Shown: positions 1 through 9,542, counted from the stretch's first letter. The stretch: DNA of 33,121 nucleotides from Planctomycetaceae bacterium (GCA_012729315.1 JAAYDI010000193.1:1-33121); one strand, 5' to 3'. The notes: generated from the letters alone by a model not told the origin. Program-made: numbers and translations.

Positions 1-156
1 ATCCCGGTACCGCACCCCTGGTGCAGGGTCGCCAACCTGACACAGGGTTCGCAGTGAGAAGGAAACCGATAATGCGAAGTGGCTCACCGGTGGAACAAAT
101 GTCAAAACCGGCACCAGGGCCGTTTCTTCGGGCCTTTCACCACGCCAGGCGGAACC

Positions 157-1791
157 TCACTGCGCCGACACTGCGTCGGACGGTGTTTCGGGGGACACCG
201 ACATCGCCTCGCTGGCCAGTTCCAGGTCGTTGCCCAGCAGCCGGATGCGCTGGCTCTCCTCCCCTTCTACCCGCAGAAACGTGCTGAGCGGGTCGAGCAC
301 CCGCGCGGCGGTCAGCAGAGCCCCCCGGGTGTTCTGTAGCCGGATGAGCGACTCGGCCTGCGAATGGCCGTCGGCCTGGAAGCCGGTCACGGTCAGGTGC
401 TGTACGTCGTCGCAGACGATCGCCGGGCGCAGGTCTTCCGACTCCAGCCGAAACCGCACGTTGTGCAGCGTGAGATCCCGCGCGTGGTGTGCGTAGAACC
501 CGTAGGCCGGCAGCACACCGAAGATGTAGCACTCGGGGTAGTCCCGTTCCAGGTCGGGCACGTCCCGCCGCGCGCCCTCATCGGCCGTGCCGCCGCCGGC
601 GAACGTCACGTCGAAGTTGCTCATCGTGATGGCCTGCGGCCGGGTCCGCGACGTGCCCGTAATTGAAATGCACGACTTGATCTGGTCGGCCGGCACGCGC
701 GCCCGGATGTTGTCAAACAGGATGTTGCGCAACTCGCCCTGCTCCCACTTGCTGTCGTCAAAGACCGCCCACGCGTTCGTCCCCAGCTCCCAGCCGGCCA
801 GGCGCAGGGAGATGGGCCCCGTCACGTTGTCCATGATCAGGTTGGAGAACACCATGTCGCGCATCACGACTCCGAACGCCATCTGGATCTTGACCCCGTT
901 CAAGCGCGTGTCGCGAATTACACAGTTCGACACGCAGACACGCTCGATGTTCTCCACCGCGTCCGGGCCGACGCGGATCGCCGCGCAGTCGGAACTGAGG
1001 ATGCAGTTGGTGATGACCACATCCCGGCAGGGTGCCCCCGGCTCGATCACCTTCAGGGCAATACTGTCATCACCGCTGTGGATGTGGCAGTTCGAGATGA
1101 ACACGTCCTGGCAGCCATCGATGTCGATCCCATCGCTGTTGGGCTGGACCCGGCTGTCGATGCGGAGCCCCTCGATTCGGATCTGCTGACAGTGGATGGG
1201 ATGGATGGCAAAGGAGGCACCGTCCTTGACGAGCACATCGCGGATGGTGACGTGGCGGCAGTCCCGGAAACGAATCAGCACGGGGCGCGGGTCTTCGGCA
1301 CCGTTGGCGAACGCCTTCCCCTGGCCGTCGATGGTGCCCGCACCGGAAATGCCCACATGATCGCAGTCCTCGGCGAAGATAAGCGCCTGGTTGATCAGCT
1401 TGTAGGTCACTTGAGGATCCGCGCGGTACTGGGCCAGGTCGGTGGCGCCCAACAGTACCGCCGTCGATGTGAGGTGCAGTTGGACGTGGCTGCGCAGCAC
1501 CAGGGTGCCGGCGAGGAACCGCCCCTGGTCCAGAACGACCGTTCCTCCTCCTTGCGCTGCACACGTGTCGATGGCCTGCTGCAGCGCCCCGGTGTCGTTG
1601 GTCTGGCCGTCCCCCACGGCACCGAAGTGCCGCACATCGTAGTTGCGCGGGACGGTGTCCTGGTGGGTGGACTGCGCGGCAGGTTCCGGCGCAGGTGACT
1701 CCACCGTAGCTGCGGGCAGCGCGGCCGAGACAAAAGAGACAAAAGAGACTACGACGCTCAGCGCGCCGAGGCGGGCGAGGGAAGTTTTCAT
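157..1791 (-). CDS. Secreted GH28-like (polygalacturonase-type) parallel beta-helix protein
   Basis: A 544-residue protein with a Sec-type signal peptide (hydrophobic residues about 8-28, cleavage near the Ala-rich ALPAA). The mature start has the pectate-lyase-superfamily signature YDVRHFGAVGDGQTNDT (residues 51-67), followed by repeating beta-helix rungs. Family knowledge: GH28 enzymes hydrolyse galacturonan/rhamnogalacturonan-type polysaccharides with Asp residues in NxD and GDD motifs. Both are present here (N218-S-D220 and G240-D-D242). The classical GHG and RIK motifs are replaced by SSDCAAIRVG and NGVKIQ, so the substrate may not be classical pectin. The ATG at 1791 has AGGAGAG eight bases upstream. 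It is divergently transcribed from the FG-GAP gene at 1948. Likely an exported polysaccharide-degrading enzyme; the exact substrate is not determinable. Confidence 0.85.
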   Translation of the reverse strand: MKTSLARLGALSVVVSFVSFVSAALPAATVESPAPEPAAQSTHQDTVPRNYDVRHFGAVGDGQTNDTGALQQAIDTCAAQGGGTVVLDQGRFLAGTLVLRSHVQLHLTSTAVLLGATDLAQYRADPQVTYKLINQALIFAEDCDHVGISGAGTIDGQGKAFANGAEDPRPVLIRFRDCRHVTIRDVLVKDGASFAIHPIHCQQIRIEGLRIDSRVQPNSDGIDIDGCQDVFISNCHIHSGDDSIALKVIEPGAPCRDVVITNCILSSDCAAIRVGPDAVENIERVCVSNCVIRDTRLNGVKIQMAFGVVMRDMVFSNLIMDNVTGPISLRLAGWELGTNAWAVFDDSKWEQGELRNILFDNIRARVPADQIKSCISITGTSRTRPQAITMSNFDVTFAGGGTADEGARRDVPDLERDYPECYIFGVLPAYGFYAHHARDLTLHNVRFRLESEDLRPAIVCDDVQHLTVTGFQADGHSQAESLIRLQNTRGALLTAARVLDPLSTFLRVEGEESQRIRLLGNDLELASEAMSVSPETPSDAVSAQ

Positions 1792-1947
1792 GGCGAGTTC
1801 TCTCCTGGAGCGGATTCTTGACCGAACCTGAGTCCCCGCTTATGCTAGCCGCGTGTCGGGATGGAGTGAATAGTGCACGGTGCAAGAGCGCCTGTTCCAC
1901 CGACCGACGTCACGCGCCACACACAGGGCGTTGGGAGGAACAGGATA
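1792..1947. promoter_or_regulatory. Divergent intergenic region
   Basis: These 156 bases separate two divergent starts and must carry both promoters. Ribosome binding sites are clear (AGGAGAG for the left gene, GGGAGG at 1933-1938 for the right). No convincing -35/-10 pair could be picked by eye. Confidence 0.35.
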
Positions 1948-3882
1948 ATGTGTCCGGGGCAACAGAGGTCCGTTTGTCCGTGGGAGTCTGTTCGGGAAAC
2001 GGCCAGACGCTGGCAGCACTCCACTGCGGCCTCCACTGCGGCGCTGCTCGCCGCGGCAACCATTCTGGCGTTGGTACCGACCTCGTGCCGGCGGCCTGAT
2101 CTCGAATCGGCCGGGACGCCGGCCAAGGTTGATGCCGTAGAGGAGCCGGCCCGGGCCGCCGTACCGCCCGACTCCCCACCGCACGCCGAGCCGAGCCCGG
2201 AGCAGGCGACTGCCTCGTCCCCGCGGACGGATGACCCAGGGCCCCCGCATCTGAGCGAAACCGAGCTGGCAGAAGCTGAAACGGGCCCCATCCTGCTGCA
2301 CGATGTGACGGCGGAAGCGGGGATCACGTTCCGGCATACGGACGGGAGCAGCGGCCGGCTCTTCGTCGTGGAAACCGTAGCATCTGGCGTGGCTACCTTC
2401 GATTACGACCTGGATGGGCTGATTGACATCTACTTCGTCAACGGAGGCGCCTTGCCGGGGACGGCATTTGACGAGCCGCCCCGCAATCGCCTGTACCGGA
2501 ATCTGGGGGACTGGCGGTTCGTCGATGTGACCGACGAGGCTGGAGTAGGCGACACTCGGCACGGGCTGGGGGCGACCGTGGGGGACTACAACAACGACGG
2601 CTACCCGGATCTGTACGTCAGCAACCTGGGCGAGAATGTGTTGTACCGCAACAACGGTGACGGTTCGTTCACCGACGTGTCGGTCCGCAGCGGAACGGCT
2701 GTTGCCGATCCCGTCCGGACTGGGGCAGGAGTCTGTTTCCTGGACATCGAGAACGACGGTGACCTGGACCTGTTCGTTGCCAACTACCTGAAGTTCTCGC
2801 CCGACCAGCCGATGGTCCACATGTACCGCGGCAGGCGGATTTATGTCGGCCCGGAACGCTATCCGCCCTATCCCAATACATTGCTGCGGAACAACGGCGA
2901 CGAGACGTTTACGGACGTGAGTGAGGAGTCCGGGATCGCGGCACATCCGGGTTGGGGTATGGGAATCGTCTGTGGCGATTTCGACCGGGATGGAGCCGTG
3001 GACGTGTTTGTCGGCAACGACGGAGGCCCGGGCAACTTCGTGTTTATGAACGACGGGCAGGGGGTTTTCCAGGAGATGGGTGTGGCGACCGGCGCGGCGT
3101 ACAGCGGCCAGGGTCTGGCACACGGCAGCATGGGAGCGGACTGCGCGGACTATGACCACGACGGCTGGATGGACCTGTTCGTCACCTCATACCAGCGGCA
3201 GCTGGGCACCCTGTTCCGGAATCAGGAGGGCAGCAGCTTTGAGGATGTGACCCAGAGGACGGGAGCGGGCCTGGGTTCGTTCAATCAGGTAACGTGGGGC
3301 TGCGGCCTGGTCGACCTCGATAACGACGGGCTGCGCGACATCTTCTACGCCTCGGGGCACCTGCTCGACAACGTGGACGAATTCGACGACAGTACATCGT
3401 ACCTGGCCACGCCGGTCGTGCTGCAGCAGCAGCCGGGAGGCCGCTTCGTGAACGTCTCGGCCACGTCCGGCAGCGGGCTGCGCAAGAGATCGGTCGGCCG
3501 TGGTACAGCGTTCGAGGACCTGGACAACGATGGCGACCTGGACGTGGTTATCCTCAACTCGCGCCGGACATCGACGCTCCTGCGCAACGACTCGTTGGTC
3601 GCGAATCACTGGCTGGAGATCCGCCTGATCGGCACGGCTGCCAACCGGGACGCGGTGGGTGCCTGGGTGACCGTCACGGCAGGCGGCCAACAGCAGATGG
3701 CGGAGGTGCGGAGCGGGCGCGGGTACCAGGGCCACTTCGGGACGATTCTGCACTTCGGCTTGGGCAGCTCCGACAAGGTGGACACGATTGAAGTCCGCTG
3801 GCCGGGGGGCGGCACCGCGCGTCGGGAAGAGGTGGCGGCCGACACCAAGATCACGATCCTGGAGCGGAGTGACCCGCAATGA
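1948..3882 (+). CDS. CRTAC1-like FG-GAP/VCBS repeat protein with ASPIC/UnbV domain (cassette 1)
   Basis: A 644-residue protein. The frame is open to 1873, but ATG 1948 has GGGAGG upstream and opens directly into a membrane-type segment (residues 28-44) followed by Cys47. The lipobox is poor (PTSC), so lipoprotein status is uncertain. After a Pro/Glu-rich linker, about seven FG-GAP/VCBS repeats carry Asp-rich calcium-binding loops such as DYDLDGLIDIYF, DYNNDGYPDLYV and DLDNDGDLDVVI, with the linker signature LYRNNGDGSFTDV. The last 90 residues form an ASPIC/UnbV domain (from NHWLEIRLIG, about residue 553). Such proteins are extracytoplasmic seven-bladed beta-propellers; the bacterial function is largely unknown. 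The stop overlaps the start of the TPR gene at 3879 (ATGA), implying translational coupling. Confidence 0.88.
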   Translation: MCPGQQRSVCPWESVRETARRWQHSTAASTAALLAAATILALVPTSCRRPDLESAGTPAKVDAVEEPARAAVPPDSPPHAEPSPEQATASSPRTDDPGPPHLSETELAEAETGPILLHDVTAEAGITFRHTDGSSGRLFVVETVASGVATFDYDLDGLIDIYFVNGGALPGTAFDEPPRNRLYRNLGDWRFVDVTDEAGVGDTRHGLGATVGDYNNDGYPDLYVSNLGENVLYRNNGDGSFTDVSVRSGTAVADPVRTGAGVCFLDIENDGDLDLFVANYLKFSPDQPMVHMYRGRRIYVGPERYPPYPNTLLRNNGDETFTDVSEESGIAAHPGWGMGIVCGDFDRDGAVDVFVGNDGGPGNFVFMNDGQGVFQEMGVATGAAYSGQGLAHGSMGADCADYDHDGWMDLFVTSYQRQLGTLFRNQEGSSFEDVTQRTGAGLGSFNQVTWGCGLVDLDNDGLRDIFYASGHLLDNVDEFDDSTSYLATPVVLQQQPGGRFVNVSATSGSGLRKRSVGRGTAFEDLDNDGDLDVVILNSRRTSTLLRNDSLVANHWLEIRLIGTAANRDAVGAWVTVTAGGQQQMAEVRSGRGYQGHFGTILHFGLGSSDKVDTIEVRWPGGGTARREEVAADTKITILERSDPQ

Positions 3883-5390
3883 ATGAACCGGTTCTTAATC
3901 CGGCGGATGGCGCGGCAGAGGCGGGGCCGGCCGACGCCCGGCAGGAGCTTGCACGGCCGCCAGCGCGGCAGCCGTTTGTGCGCGGGGGGCTGGCCCGCAG
4001 CGCCCTGTTCATACTCGTTCTGGCCGGCGGTTACTACGCGGGCCGTTACGCTCGGAACGTCTATCTGGATCGGACAGCCGCGGGAGATCGTGCGGCGATG
4101 GAGGAGCAAGCGCCGGCCGCCGACCAGGCGTCCCCCGCCGCGCCGGCGATGGTCGTGGACCCTGAAGCGTCCTTGCCGGCATCCGTGCAAGCGCTCTACG
4201 ACGAGACGCTGGCAGCTGTCAACGTGCTGGTCCAGCTCTTCCCTGACAACGTCGACGCGCTGGAGATGAAAGCCCGCGTCCACATCTGGCTGGGCAATTC
4301 CAGCCAGGCCGAGTTGATGTGGCAGGAGTGTCTGAAACGCGATCCCCAGTACATCCACGCGTACGTCGGCATGGCGGCCGCGGCCGCCGCGCGGGCGGAG
4401 CACGAAAAATCGCTCGAACTGGCGCAGCGGGCGCTCGAGACGGATCCTCCGAACTTCCAGGCCCGCGCGATTGCCGCCGACGCGCTGCTGCAGCTGGGGC
4501 GCGCCGAGGAGGTGCCGGCGATGCTGGAAGCACACCTGGCCGGGGATCCACGCTCGCGCGGCCATTTCCTGCTCGGGCAGGCCTACGCGCAGCTGGGGGA
4601 CAACGCCAAGGCACGGGCCAATTTCGCGGCGGCCGTCCGCATCTTCCCGGATTACGTGGAGGCGTACAGCGGCCTGGCCGCGGCCTGCGACAAGCTGGGC
4701 GAGACAGACCAGGCCAGAGAGGCGCTGGACAAGTTCCGTGAGCTGAGCAAGAAACGGGAGGCGGACCCGTCCCGCGTCCGCGAGGATGTGTCCAGCGATC
4801 TAGGGGCGCTGCAGCGCGAAGCCAGCGTCTTTTTCACAGACATGGGACGCGTGCTCTATGTCGGCCAGAAGATTGCCGAGGCCGAACAGGTGTGGCTGCG
4901 GGCCGCCGCGCTGGATGATCAGAATGTCGTATGCCGGCAGTCGCTGGCCTGGCTCTGCCGCAACGCCCACCGGCGCGGCGAGAACATCGCCTGGCTCAAG
5001 CAGCTGGCGGCACTGGAACCCGCCAACCCCAGCTACTGGATCGAAATCGGCCACGTCTACTCGGACCTCCTGCTGATGCCGGCGGCCGAAGAGGCGTTTC
5101 GCCAGGCGCGTCGGGTTGCGCCCGAGAATGGTGCCGCCTGCGCAGCCCTGGCCGATCTCCTGCTGCGCACCGGACAGAAACTGACCGAAACCGTCGAGCT
5201 TTCGCGCCAGGCTGTCCAGCACCAGCCGTCCGCCGCGAACTACGCCATGCTGGCGGCCGCCTGCCAGGTCACGCGGGATCTGGACGGCGCGCGGACAGCC
5301 ATTGACGAGGCCCTGAAACTGGCCCCCCACAACGAAACCTATCGGGCCGCACGCGAATCGATCGACGCGGATCGCCAGAGCAACGAGTGA
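3879..5390 (+). CDS. Membrane-anchored TPR-repeat protein (cassette 1)
   Basis: A 503-residue protein with one N-terminal membrane segment (about residues 39-56, ARSALFILVLAGG) after a short cytoplasmic tail. The rest is tetratricopeptide-type helical hairpins, for example AYVGMAAAAAARAEHEKSLE and YIEVG-like units with the alternating Ala/Tyr/Pro spacing of TPRs. It probably presents a periplasmic or extracytoplasmic protein-binding scaffold. It overlaps the upstream ASPIC/UnbV gene by four bases, so the two products are likely made together and may interact. It is co-linear along its length with the TPR protein at 7206-8675: both have an N-terminal anchor, TPRs, a charged break near FRELSKKREADPSR, then more TPRs. 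No enzymatic motif is seen. Confidence 0.85.
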   Translation: MNEPVLNPADGAAEAGPADARQELARPPARQPFVRGGLARSALFILVLAGGYYAGRYARNVYLDRTAAGDRAAMEEQAPAADQASPAAPAMVVDPEASLPASVQALYDETLAAVNVLVQLFPDNVDALEMKARVHIWLGNSSQAELMWQECLKRDPQYIHAYVGMAAAAAARAEHEKSLELAQRALETDPPNFQARAIAADALLQLGRAEEVPAMLEAHLAGDPRSRGHFLLGQAYAQLGDNAKARANFAAAVRIFPDYVEAYSGLAAACDKLGETDQAREALDKFRELSKKREADPSRVREDVSSDLGALQREASVFFTDMGRVLYVGQKIAEAEQVWLRAAALDDQNVVCRQSLAWLCRNAHRRGENIAWLKQLAALEPANPSYWIEIGHVYSDLLLMPAAEEAFRQARRVAPENGAACAALADLLLRTGQKLTETVELSRQAVQHQPSAANYAMLAAACQVTRDLDGARTAIDEALKLAPHNETYRAARESIDADRQSNE

Positions 5391-5449
5391 CACTGATCGC
5401 GTCGTGCAGTATCAGCCGGCCACGGACCGCCGTCACCGGTAACACCGGA

Positions 5450-7231
5450 TCATGGCGCCAGCGACCCGGCGGCGGGCGGGGCCCCGTCGCGCTGCGTCAT
5501 GCCCTGCACGATCGTCACGAACTGGTCGGCCGGCACGTTCTCCAGGACGTCGATACCGCCCCCCAGCCACTGCACTTCGATCCGGTCCACACGATCGTGG
5601 TCCCCCAACCCGAAATGCAGAAGCATACCAGGCTGGCTCTGGTAGTTGCCGCAGCTGTGGACTTCGTCCAGCTGCGCGAGTTCCCCTGCGCGAACCGTCA
5701 CGTGACTCCCCACGCCGTCGCGATTGCTGGTCAACCCCACCAAGCGGATCACCAGCCAGTGGCGGGGCGCTGGCGTGGTGTTCTGCAACAGCGTGGGCCG
5801 CGCATCCTGGTTAACCATGACCAGGTCCTGATCGCCGTCGTTATCGAGGTCCTCGCCACAGACGCCGCGCGTGCACTCGCAGACCGCCAGACCTCGCCCC
5901 GACTGGGCCGAAATGTCGGTAAAGACGCCGCCCCCGTCATTGCGGAACAGGACATTGGCGACGCGGTAGCTGGTGGTGCTGTCGACCATGTCGACCACCG
6001 GTTCGAGATGACCGTTGCCCACGTACAGATCGCGATCACCGTCGTTGTCGATATCCAGGAAGTCGCTCCCCCAGTTCACGTGGGGCTGCAGCGGCGAGGT
6101 GAGTCCGGCCTGTAACGCCCGGTCCTCGAAGAAGCCTCCGCCGAGATTGTGGTACAGCACCGGCATTTCCCCCTGGAAATCGGTCATGAAGATGTCCAGC
6201 CAGCCGTCCTGGTCGTAGTCGCCGCACGATGCTCCCATGCTGCCGTTGGCCCGGCCCCAGAAATCATAGGCGACCCCCACCGCCCCGGCGACCTCCTCAA
6301 ACCGGCCCGCCCCGTCGTTGCGCCAGTAGAAGTTCTCCATCATGTCGTTACAGATGAAGATGTCCGTATCGCCATCGTTGTCGAAGTCGCCGCACACCAT
6401 GCCCATCGTGCGGCCCGCATGCGCGGCGATACCGGATTCCTCGCTGACATCGGTGAACGTGCCGTCGCCGTTGTTGCGGAACAGCAGGTCGGGATCGGCG
6501 TCGAAATCCAGGGGGCTCGACGCGCGCAGGAAACCTCCTACGATCCGCTGCGGGTGGTGGTCGTACGAGAACACGATGTAGTTGCCCGAGTACAGGTCCA
6601 GGTCGCCGTCGCCGTCGATGTCCAGGAACGCAGCGCCGGCTCCCGCGGCATCGCCCGGATCAATCCCGACGGCGCGCGTCACCTCGCTGAACGTCCCGTC
6701 GCCGTTGTTGTGATACAGCACGTTCGGGCCGAGGTTGTTCACATAGATGTCGGCGAATCCGTCGTTGTCGTAGTCCCCCACGGTCACGCCCAGCCCGAAG
6801 CCGGTGTCGCCTACGCCGGCCTCGTGCGTGACATCCTGGAACTGCCAGTCGCCAAGGTTGCGGTACAGGGCGTTGCGCGGCGGGGGATCGACCGGGGGAG
6901 TACCTTGGAGCGGGGCTCCATTGAGAAAGTAGAGGTCGATCAGACCGTCGTTGTCGTAGTCGAGCACCGCCATGCCGCCGGTCATGGCTTCCATGAGGTA
7001 CATCTTGCCCGAGCCGCCGTAGGTGTGGACGAACGTGATCCCGGCCACGTCGGTCACATCCTGCAGCTCGACCCCCGCCCGGCGGGCAGCCCGCTCGGTG
7101 CCGGAGCGTGGCACCAGCCGGCTGCCCCCCCAGACTGCGAGCCCTGCGCCTGCCAGAACCGCGGCCCCGATCACCGCCCACCGCCCGCGATTCCAGGAAA
7201 GCTTGTCATTGCTTGGGAGGGATCGACGCAT
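5450..7231 (-). CDS. CRTAC1-like FG-GAP/VCBS repeat protein with ASPIC/UnbV domain (cassette 2)
   Basis: A 593-residue protein. The frame stays open to 7411, but that extension lies inside the TPR gene. ATG 7231 is preceded by GGAG at a seven-base spacing and starts MRRSLPSNDK, followed by a membrane segment (about residues 18-36), so I chose it. The body has multiple FG-GAP repeats (LDYDNDGLIDLYFL, GDYDNDGFADIYV, LDIDGDGDLDLYSGNY, GDFDNDGDTDIFICND, EDLDNDGDQDLVMVN). An ASPIC/UnbV domain near the C terminus begins HWLVIRLVGLTSNRDGVG. It is clearly paralogous to the protein at 1948-3882. The start overlaps the end of the TPR gene by 26 bases, which suggests coupled translation as a second cassette. 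Confidence 0.87.
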   Translation of the reverse strand: MRRSLPSNDKLSWNRGRWAVIGAAVLAGAGLAVWGGSRLVPRSGTERAARRAGVELQDVTDVAGITFVHTYGGSGKMYLMEAMTGGMAVLDYDNDGLIDLYFLNGAPLQGTPPVDPPPRNALYRNLGDWQFQDVTHEAGVGDTGFGLGVTVGDYDNDGFADIYVNNLGPNVLYHNNGDGTFSEVTRAVGIDPGDAAGAGAAFLDIDGDGDLDLYSGNYIVFSYDHHPQRIVGGFLRASSPLDFDADPDLLFRNNGDGTFTDVSEESGIAAHAGRTMGMVCGDFDNDGDTDIFICNDMMENFYWRNDGAGRFEEVAGAVGVAYDFWGRANGSMGASCGDYDQDGWLDIFMTDFQGEMPVLYHNLGGGFFEDRALQAGLTSPLQPHVNWGSDFLDIDNDGDRDLYVGNGHLEPVVDMVDSTTSYRVANVLFRNDGGGVFTDISAQSGRGLAVCECTRGVCGEDLDNDGDQDLVMVNQDARPTLLQNTTPAPRHWLVIRLVGLTSNRDGVGSHVTVRAGELAQLDEVHSCGNYQSQPGMLLHFGLGDHDRVDRIEVQWLGGGIDVLENVPADQFVTIVQGMTQRDGAPPAAGSLAP

Positions 7232-8675
7232 GCAGGCTCCGGTATTTCGGATTGTCGGGGTCAGACTCCAGAGCGCGTTGAGCGGCCTCGCGCGCCGTCG
7301 CCAAGTCGCCCACCTGCAGCGCGGCCAGCCCCAGCAGGTGGAGGTTGTCGCCACTCGGCTCAAACGCGACGGCGCGCCGGGCGAGCGACACGGCTTCGTG
7401 TAGATCGCCATTTCGCAACAGCAGCAGCTGCGCCAGCGCTGCGTAACCGAGGCTGCTCACCGGAGCGCTGCGGCAGAGCTGCCGGAAGACGGCTTCCGCT
7501 TCGTCGTACCGCTGCAGGCGACTCAAGACCAGACCTTCGTTCCGATCGTGAAGCCGGTTCTGCGGCGTCAGACGCTGGAGTTCGCGGATGCACTCCAGCG
7601 CATCTACCAGGCGACCCTGGCGGAGATACAGGTCGGACAGCAGCTCCCGCAATACCGAGTTGTCTGGATTGCGTTCCACACCCCGCCGCCACGCCTGCTC
7701 CGCCAATTCCAGTTCACCCGCATCCTGATAGGCCAGGCCGACATGCTTCATGATCTCCGCGATGCGGATCGGAATGTGCACGTCATCCTGCGCCTGCTGC
7801 CGCTGGCTGCTCTTCCCTTTCCTGATCTCTGCCTCGACTTCCTTCAGCCGCTGGAACGTGGCCCGGTGCTGCGCCACCAGGTCCTCTTCGCCCAGTTTCG
7901 CACAGGCTTTGGCCAGGCTGTAATACATCGCAGCGTTGTCCGGTGCCAGTGCCGCAGCTGCCTCGAAATACCGCTTCGCCGTGCGTGCGTCGTCGAGTTG
8001 AAAACAGACCTCGCCCAGCACCAGGTAGTTGTCCGCGTCGCCGTGGCCAGCTTTCACATACGGCTCCAACGCCGTTTTCGCTTCCTCGTTGCGCTGCAGG
8101 TACAGCAGCGCGGAACCGAGCCGGCCACGATGAGCCAGGTTCCCCGGATCCGCCGCCTCCGCCTGATGCACCAGATCGACGATCCGCTGATAGTCCGCCT
8201 GCTGCTGCGCCAGTTCAAACAGACGCGTGTAGGCGAAAGCGTTCTGCGGCTGGAGTTCCAGACGGCGCTCCCAGCATGCCTGCTCCCCCCGCAGGTCGTG
8301 GGCCAGATAGTACAAGACTCCCAAAGCGCTCACCGCATCCGGGCTGTCCGGATGTGCCGCGAGCACCTCGGCCACGGCTGCCCCCGCTTCCCGGCACTGC
8401 TCCCGGTAGCCCGGCTCAATCCCCGCGGGCAGCTCCGGAAGCTGCCACTGCCAGCCTGCCGTGTCGAGCGCCGGGCGCGGATCGGCCCAGAACGAACACA
8501 TACCGATGGCAAAACCGGCCAGAACACCGACCAGCGAGATCAGCGCGACGGGCGCGAGGCGGCCCGCGAAACGGCGGACAACAGGACGCCGGGATCGGAT
8601 CGATCCGGCCGGCAGGACGCTTGGAACCGCAACGGGTTCGCGGCTGGACAATCTGGTCATGGGGTGGCTGGTCAT
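7206..8675 (-). CDS. Membrane-anchored TPR-repeat protein (cassette 2)
   Basis: About 489 residues from ATG 8675, which has AGGGG seven bases upstream. An in-frame ATG at 8741 would add 22 residues but lacks a ribosome binding site. A single membrane segment lies at about residues 41-60 (APVALISLVGVLAGFAIGM). TPR-type repeats follow (AVSALGVLYYLAHDLRGEQACWERRL; AEQAWRRGVERNPDNSVLRELL; DNYLVLGEVCFQLDDARTAKRYFEAA). Architecture and order of segments match the TPR protein of cassette 1. Here the TPR gene precedes the FG-GAP gene, the reverse of cassette 1. Probably a scaffold partner of the downstream FG-GAP protein (inference from coupling and pairing). Confidence 0.84.
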   Translation of the reverse strand: MTSHPMTRLSSREPVAVPSVLPAGSIRSRRPVVRRFAGRLAPVALISLVGVLAGFAIGMCSFWADPRPALDTAGWQWQLPELPAGIEPGYREQCREAGAAVAEVLAAHPDSPDAVSALGVLYYLAHDLRGEQACWERRLELQPQNAFAYTRLFELAQQQADYQRIVDLVHQAEAADPGNLAHRGRLGSALLYLQRNEEAKTALEPYVKAGHGDADNYLVLGEVCFQLDDARTAKRYFEAAAALAPDNAAMYYSLAKACAKLGEEDLVAQHRATFQRLKEVEAEIRKGKSSQRQQAQDDVHIPIRIAEIMKHVGLAYQDAGELELAEQAWRRGVERNPDNSVLRELLSDLYLRQGRLVDALECIRELQRLTPQNRLHDRNEGLVLSRLQRYDEAEAVFRQLCRSAPVSSLGYAALAQLLLLRNGDLHEAVSLARRAVAFEPSGDNLHLLGLAALQVGDLATAREAAQRALESDPDNPKYRSLHASIPPKQ

Positions 8676-8870
8676 GGGGTGGCCCCTGGATCGTGCTGGG
8701 CGGTGGCTCGGTGTTCCGTATGGCAGGCGTATTATCACCATTGATCATAGCCAGCGGCTACCGTGCGCCCAAGTGACACCGCATGCGTTTCATGCCGCTG
8801 CCGATGCCGTGGGCTGACGCGGCCATCCGCCCCCTTTAGGCCACTCCGGTGCTGCCCCGCATACCGCTGC

Positions 8871-8959
8871 TTGACACCGCAAGTCATTGTGATAGTCTGA
8901 CCCAACACGATGATCCGAGGTTGCCGGCGCTGGCAGACGTGGCGGGCGCAGGGTATAAT
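8871..8959 (+). promoter_or_regulatory. Candidate sigma-70-type promoters upstream of the lipoprotein gene
   Basis: The gap 8676-9011 holds no gene. It contains a consensus -35 TTGACA at 8871-8876 with a weak -10 (TAGTCT, 8893-8898). It also has a perfect TATAAT at 8954-8959 with a poor -35 (TGGCAG, 8931-8936; 17-base spacer). Either could drive the lipoprotein gene, which starts at 9012 behind GGGAGG at 9001-9006. Confidence 0.4.
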
Positions 8960-9011
8960 TCTTGTTACACGTTAGTTTGCAGGAACAATCCTGCTGAATC
9001 GGGAGGTCACT

Positions 9012-9542
9012 ATGTCGCGGTCGTATGGGGTTCATTGGGCATTGCTTGCCCTCTTAGTGGTCATTGGCGGTTGCAACAAGGGCACAACATCGGTCGGTGC
9101 CGTGCCCGTGTCCGGAGTGGTGCTGCTCGATAACGAGCCGGCGGTGGGCGTGACCGTCAGCTTCTCTCCCGATGATCCCAAAAAGGGGATGGCTGCCGTC
9201 GGCACCACGGACAGCCAGGGTCGGTTCAAACTCACCACGCGCGTTGCCGGCGACGGGGCCGTGCCCGGCGAGTACACCGTGACGATCACGAAGAGTGCTG
9301 CAAAGGCCACCGGCACGGCTACCGTGGCGACGATGTCCGACCCGCGAGGTTCGGCGACGGGCGTGCTGTCGCCGGAACAGCAGAAGGAGGTGCTCGAGAA
9401 GATGAAGGCCGCGCAGAATCAGAAGGCCGACACCTCCGCCTCCGATATTCCGGCCAAGTACGCCTCACGAGATACGTCCGATTTAAAGGCTTCCGTGACG
9501 GCGGGTGGGCAGAATGAGTTTACCTTCCCGATGACCAAGTAG
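9012..9542 (+). CDS. Small lipoprotein with transthyretin/carboxypeptidase-regulatory-like domain
   Basis: A 176-residue protein with a clear lipoprotein signal peptide; the lipobox VIGG-C puts the acylated cysteine at residue 21. The mature part starts with a beta-sandwich of the carboxypeptidase-regulatory/transthyretin-like type (VSGVVLLDNEPAVGVTVSFSP ... TTDSQGRFKLTT ... GEYTVTITK), then a Lys/Gln-rich stretch and a short C-terminal strand (GQNEFTFPMTK). Small lipoproteins of this design are common beside DUF1559 genes in planctomycetes (general knowledge); their role is unknown, possibly cell-surface structure. Start ATG 9012 has GGGAGG at a good spacing. The DUF1559 gene follows 211 bases downstream. 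Confidence 0.82.
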   Translation: MSRSYGVHWALLALLVVIGGCNKGTTSVGAVPVSGVVLLDNEPAVGVTVSFSPDDPKKGMAAVGTTDSQGRFKLTTRVAGDGAVPGEYTVTITKSAAKATGTATVATMSDPRGSATGVLSPEQQKEVLEKMKAAQNQKADTSASDIPAKYASRDTSDLKASVTAGGQNEFTFPMTK

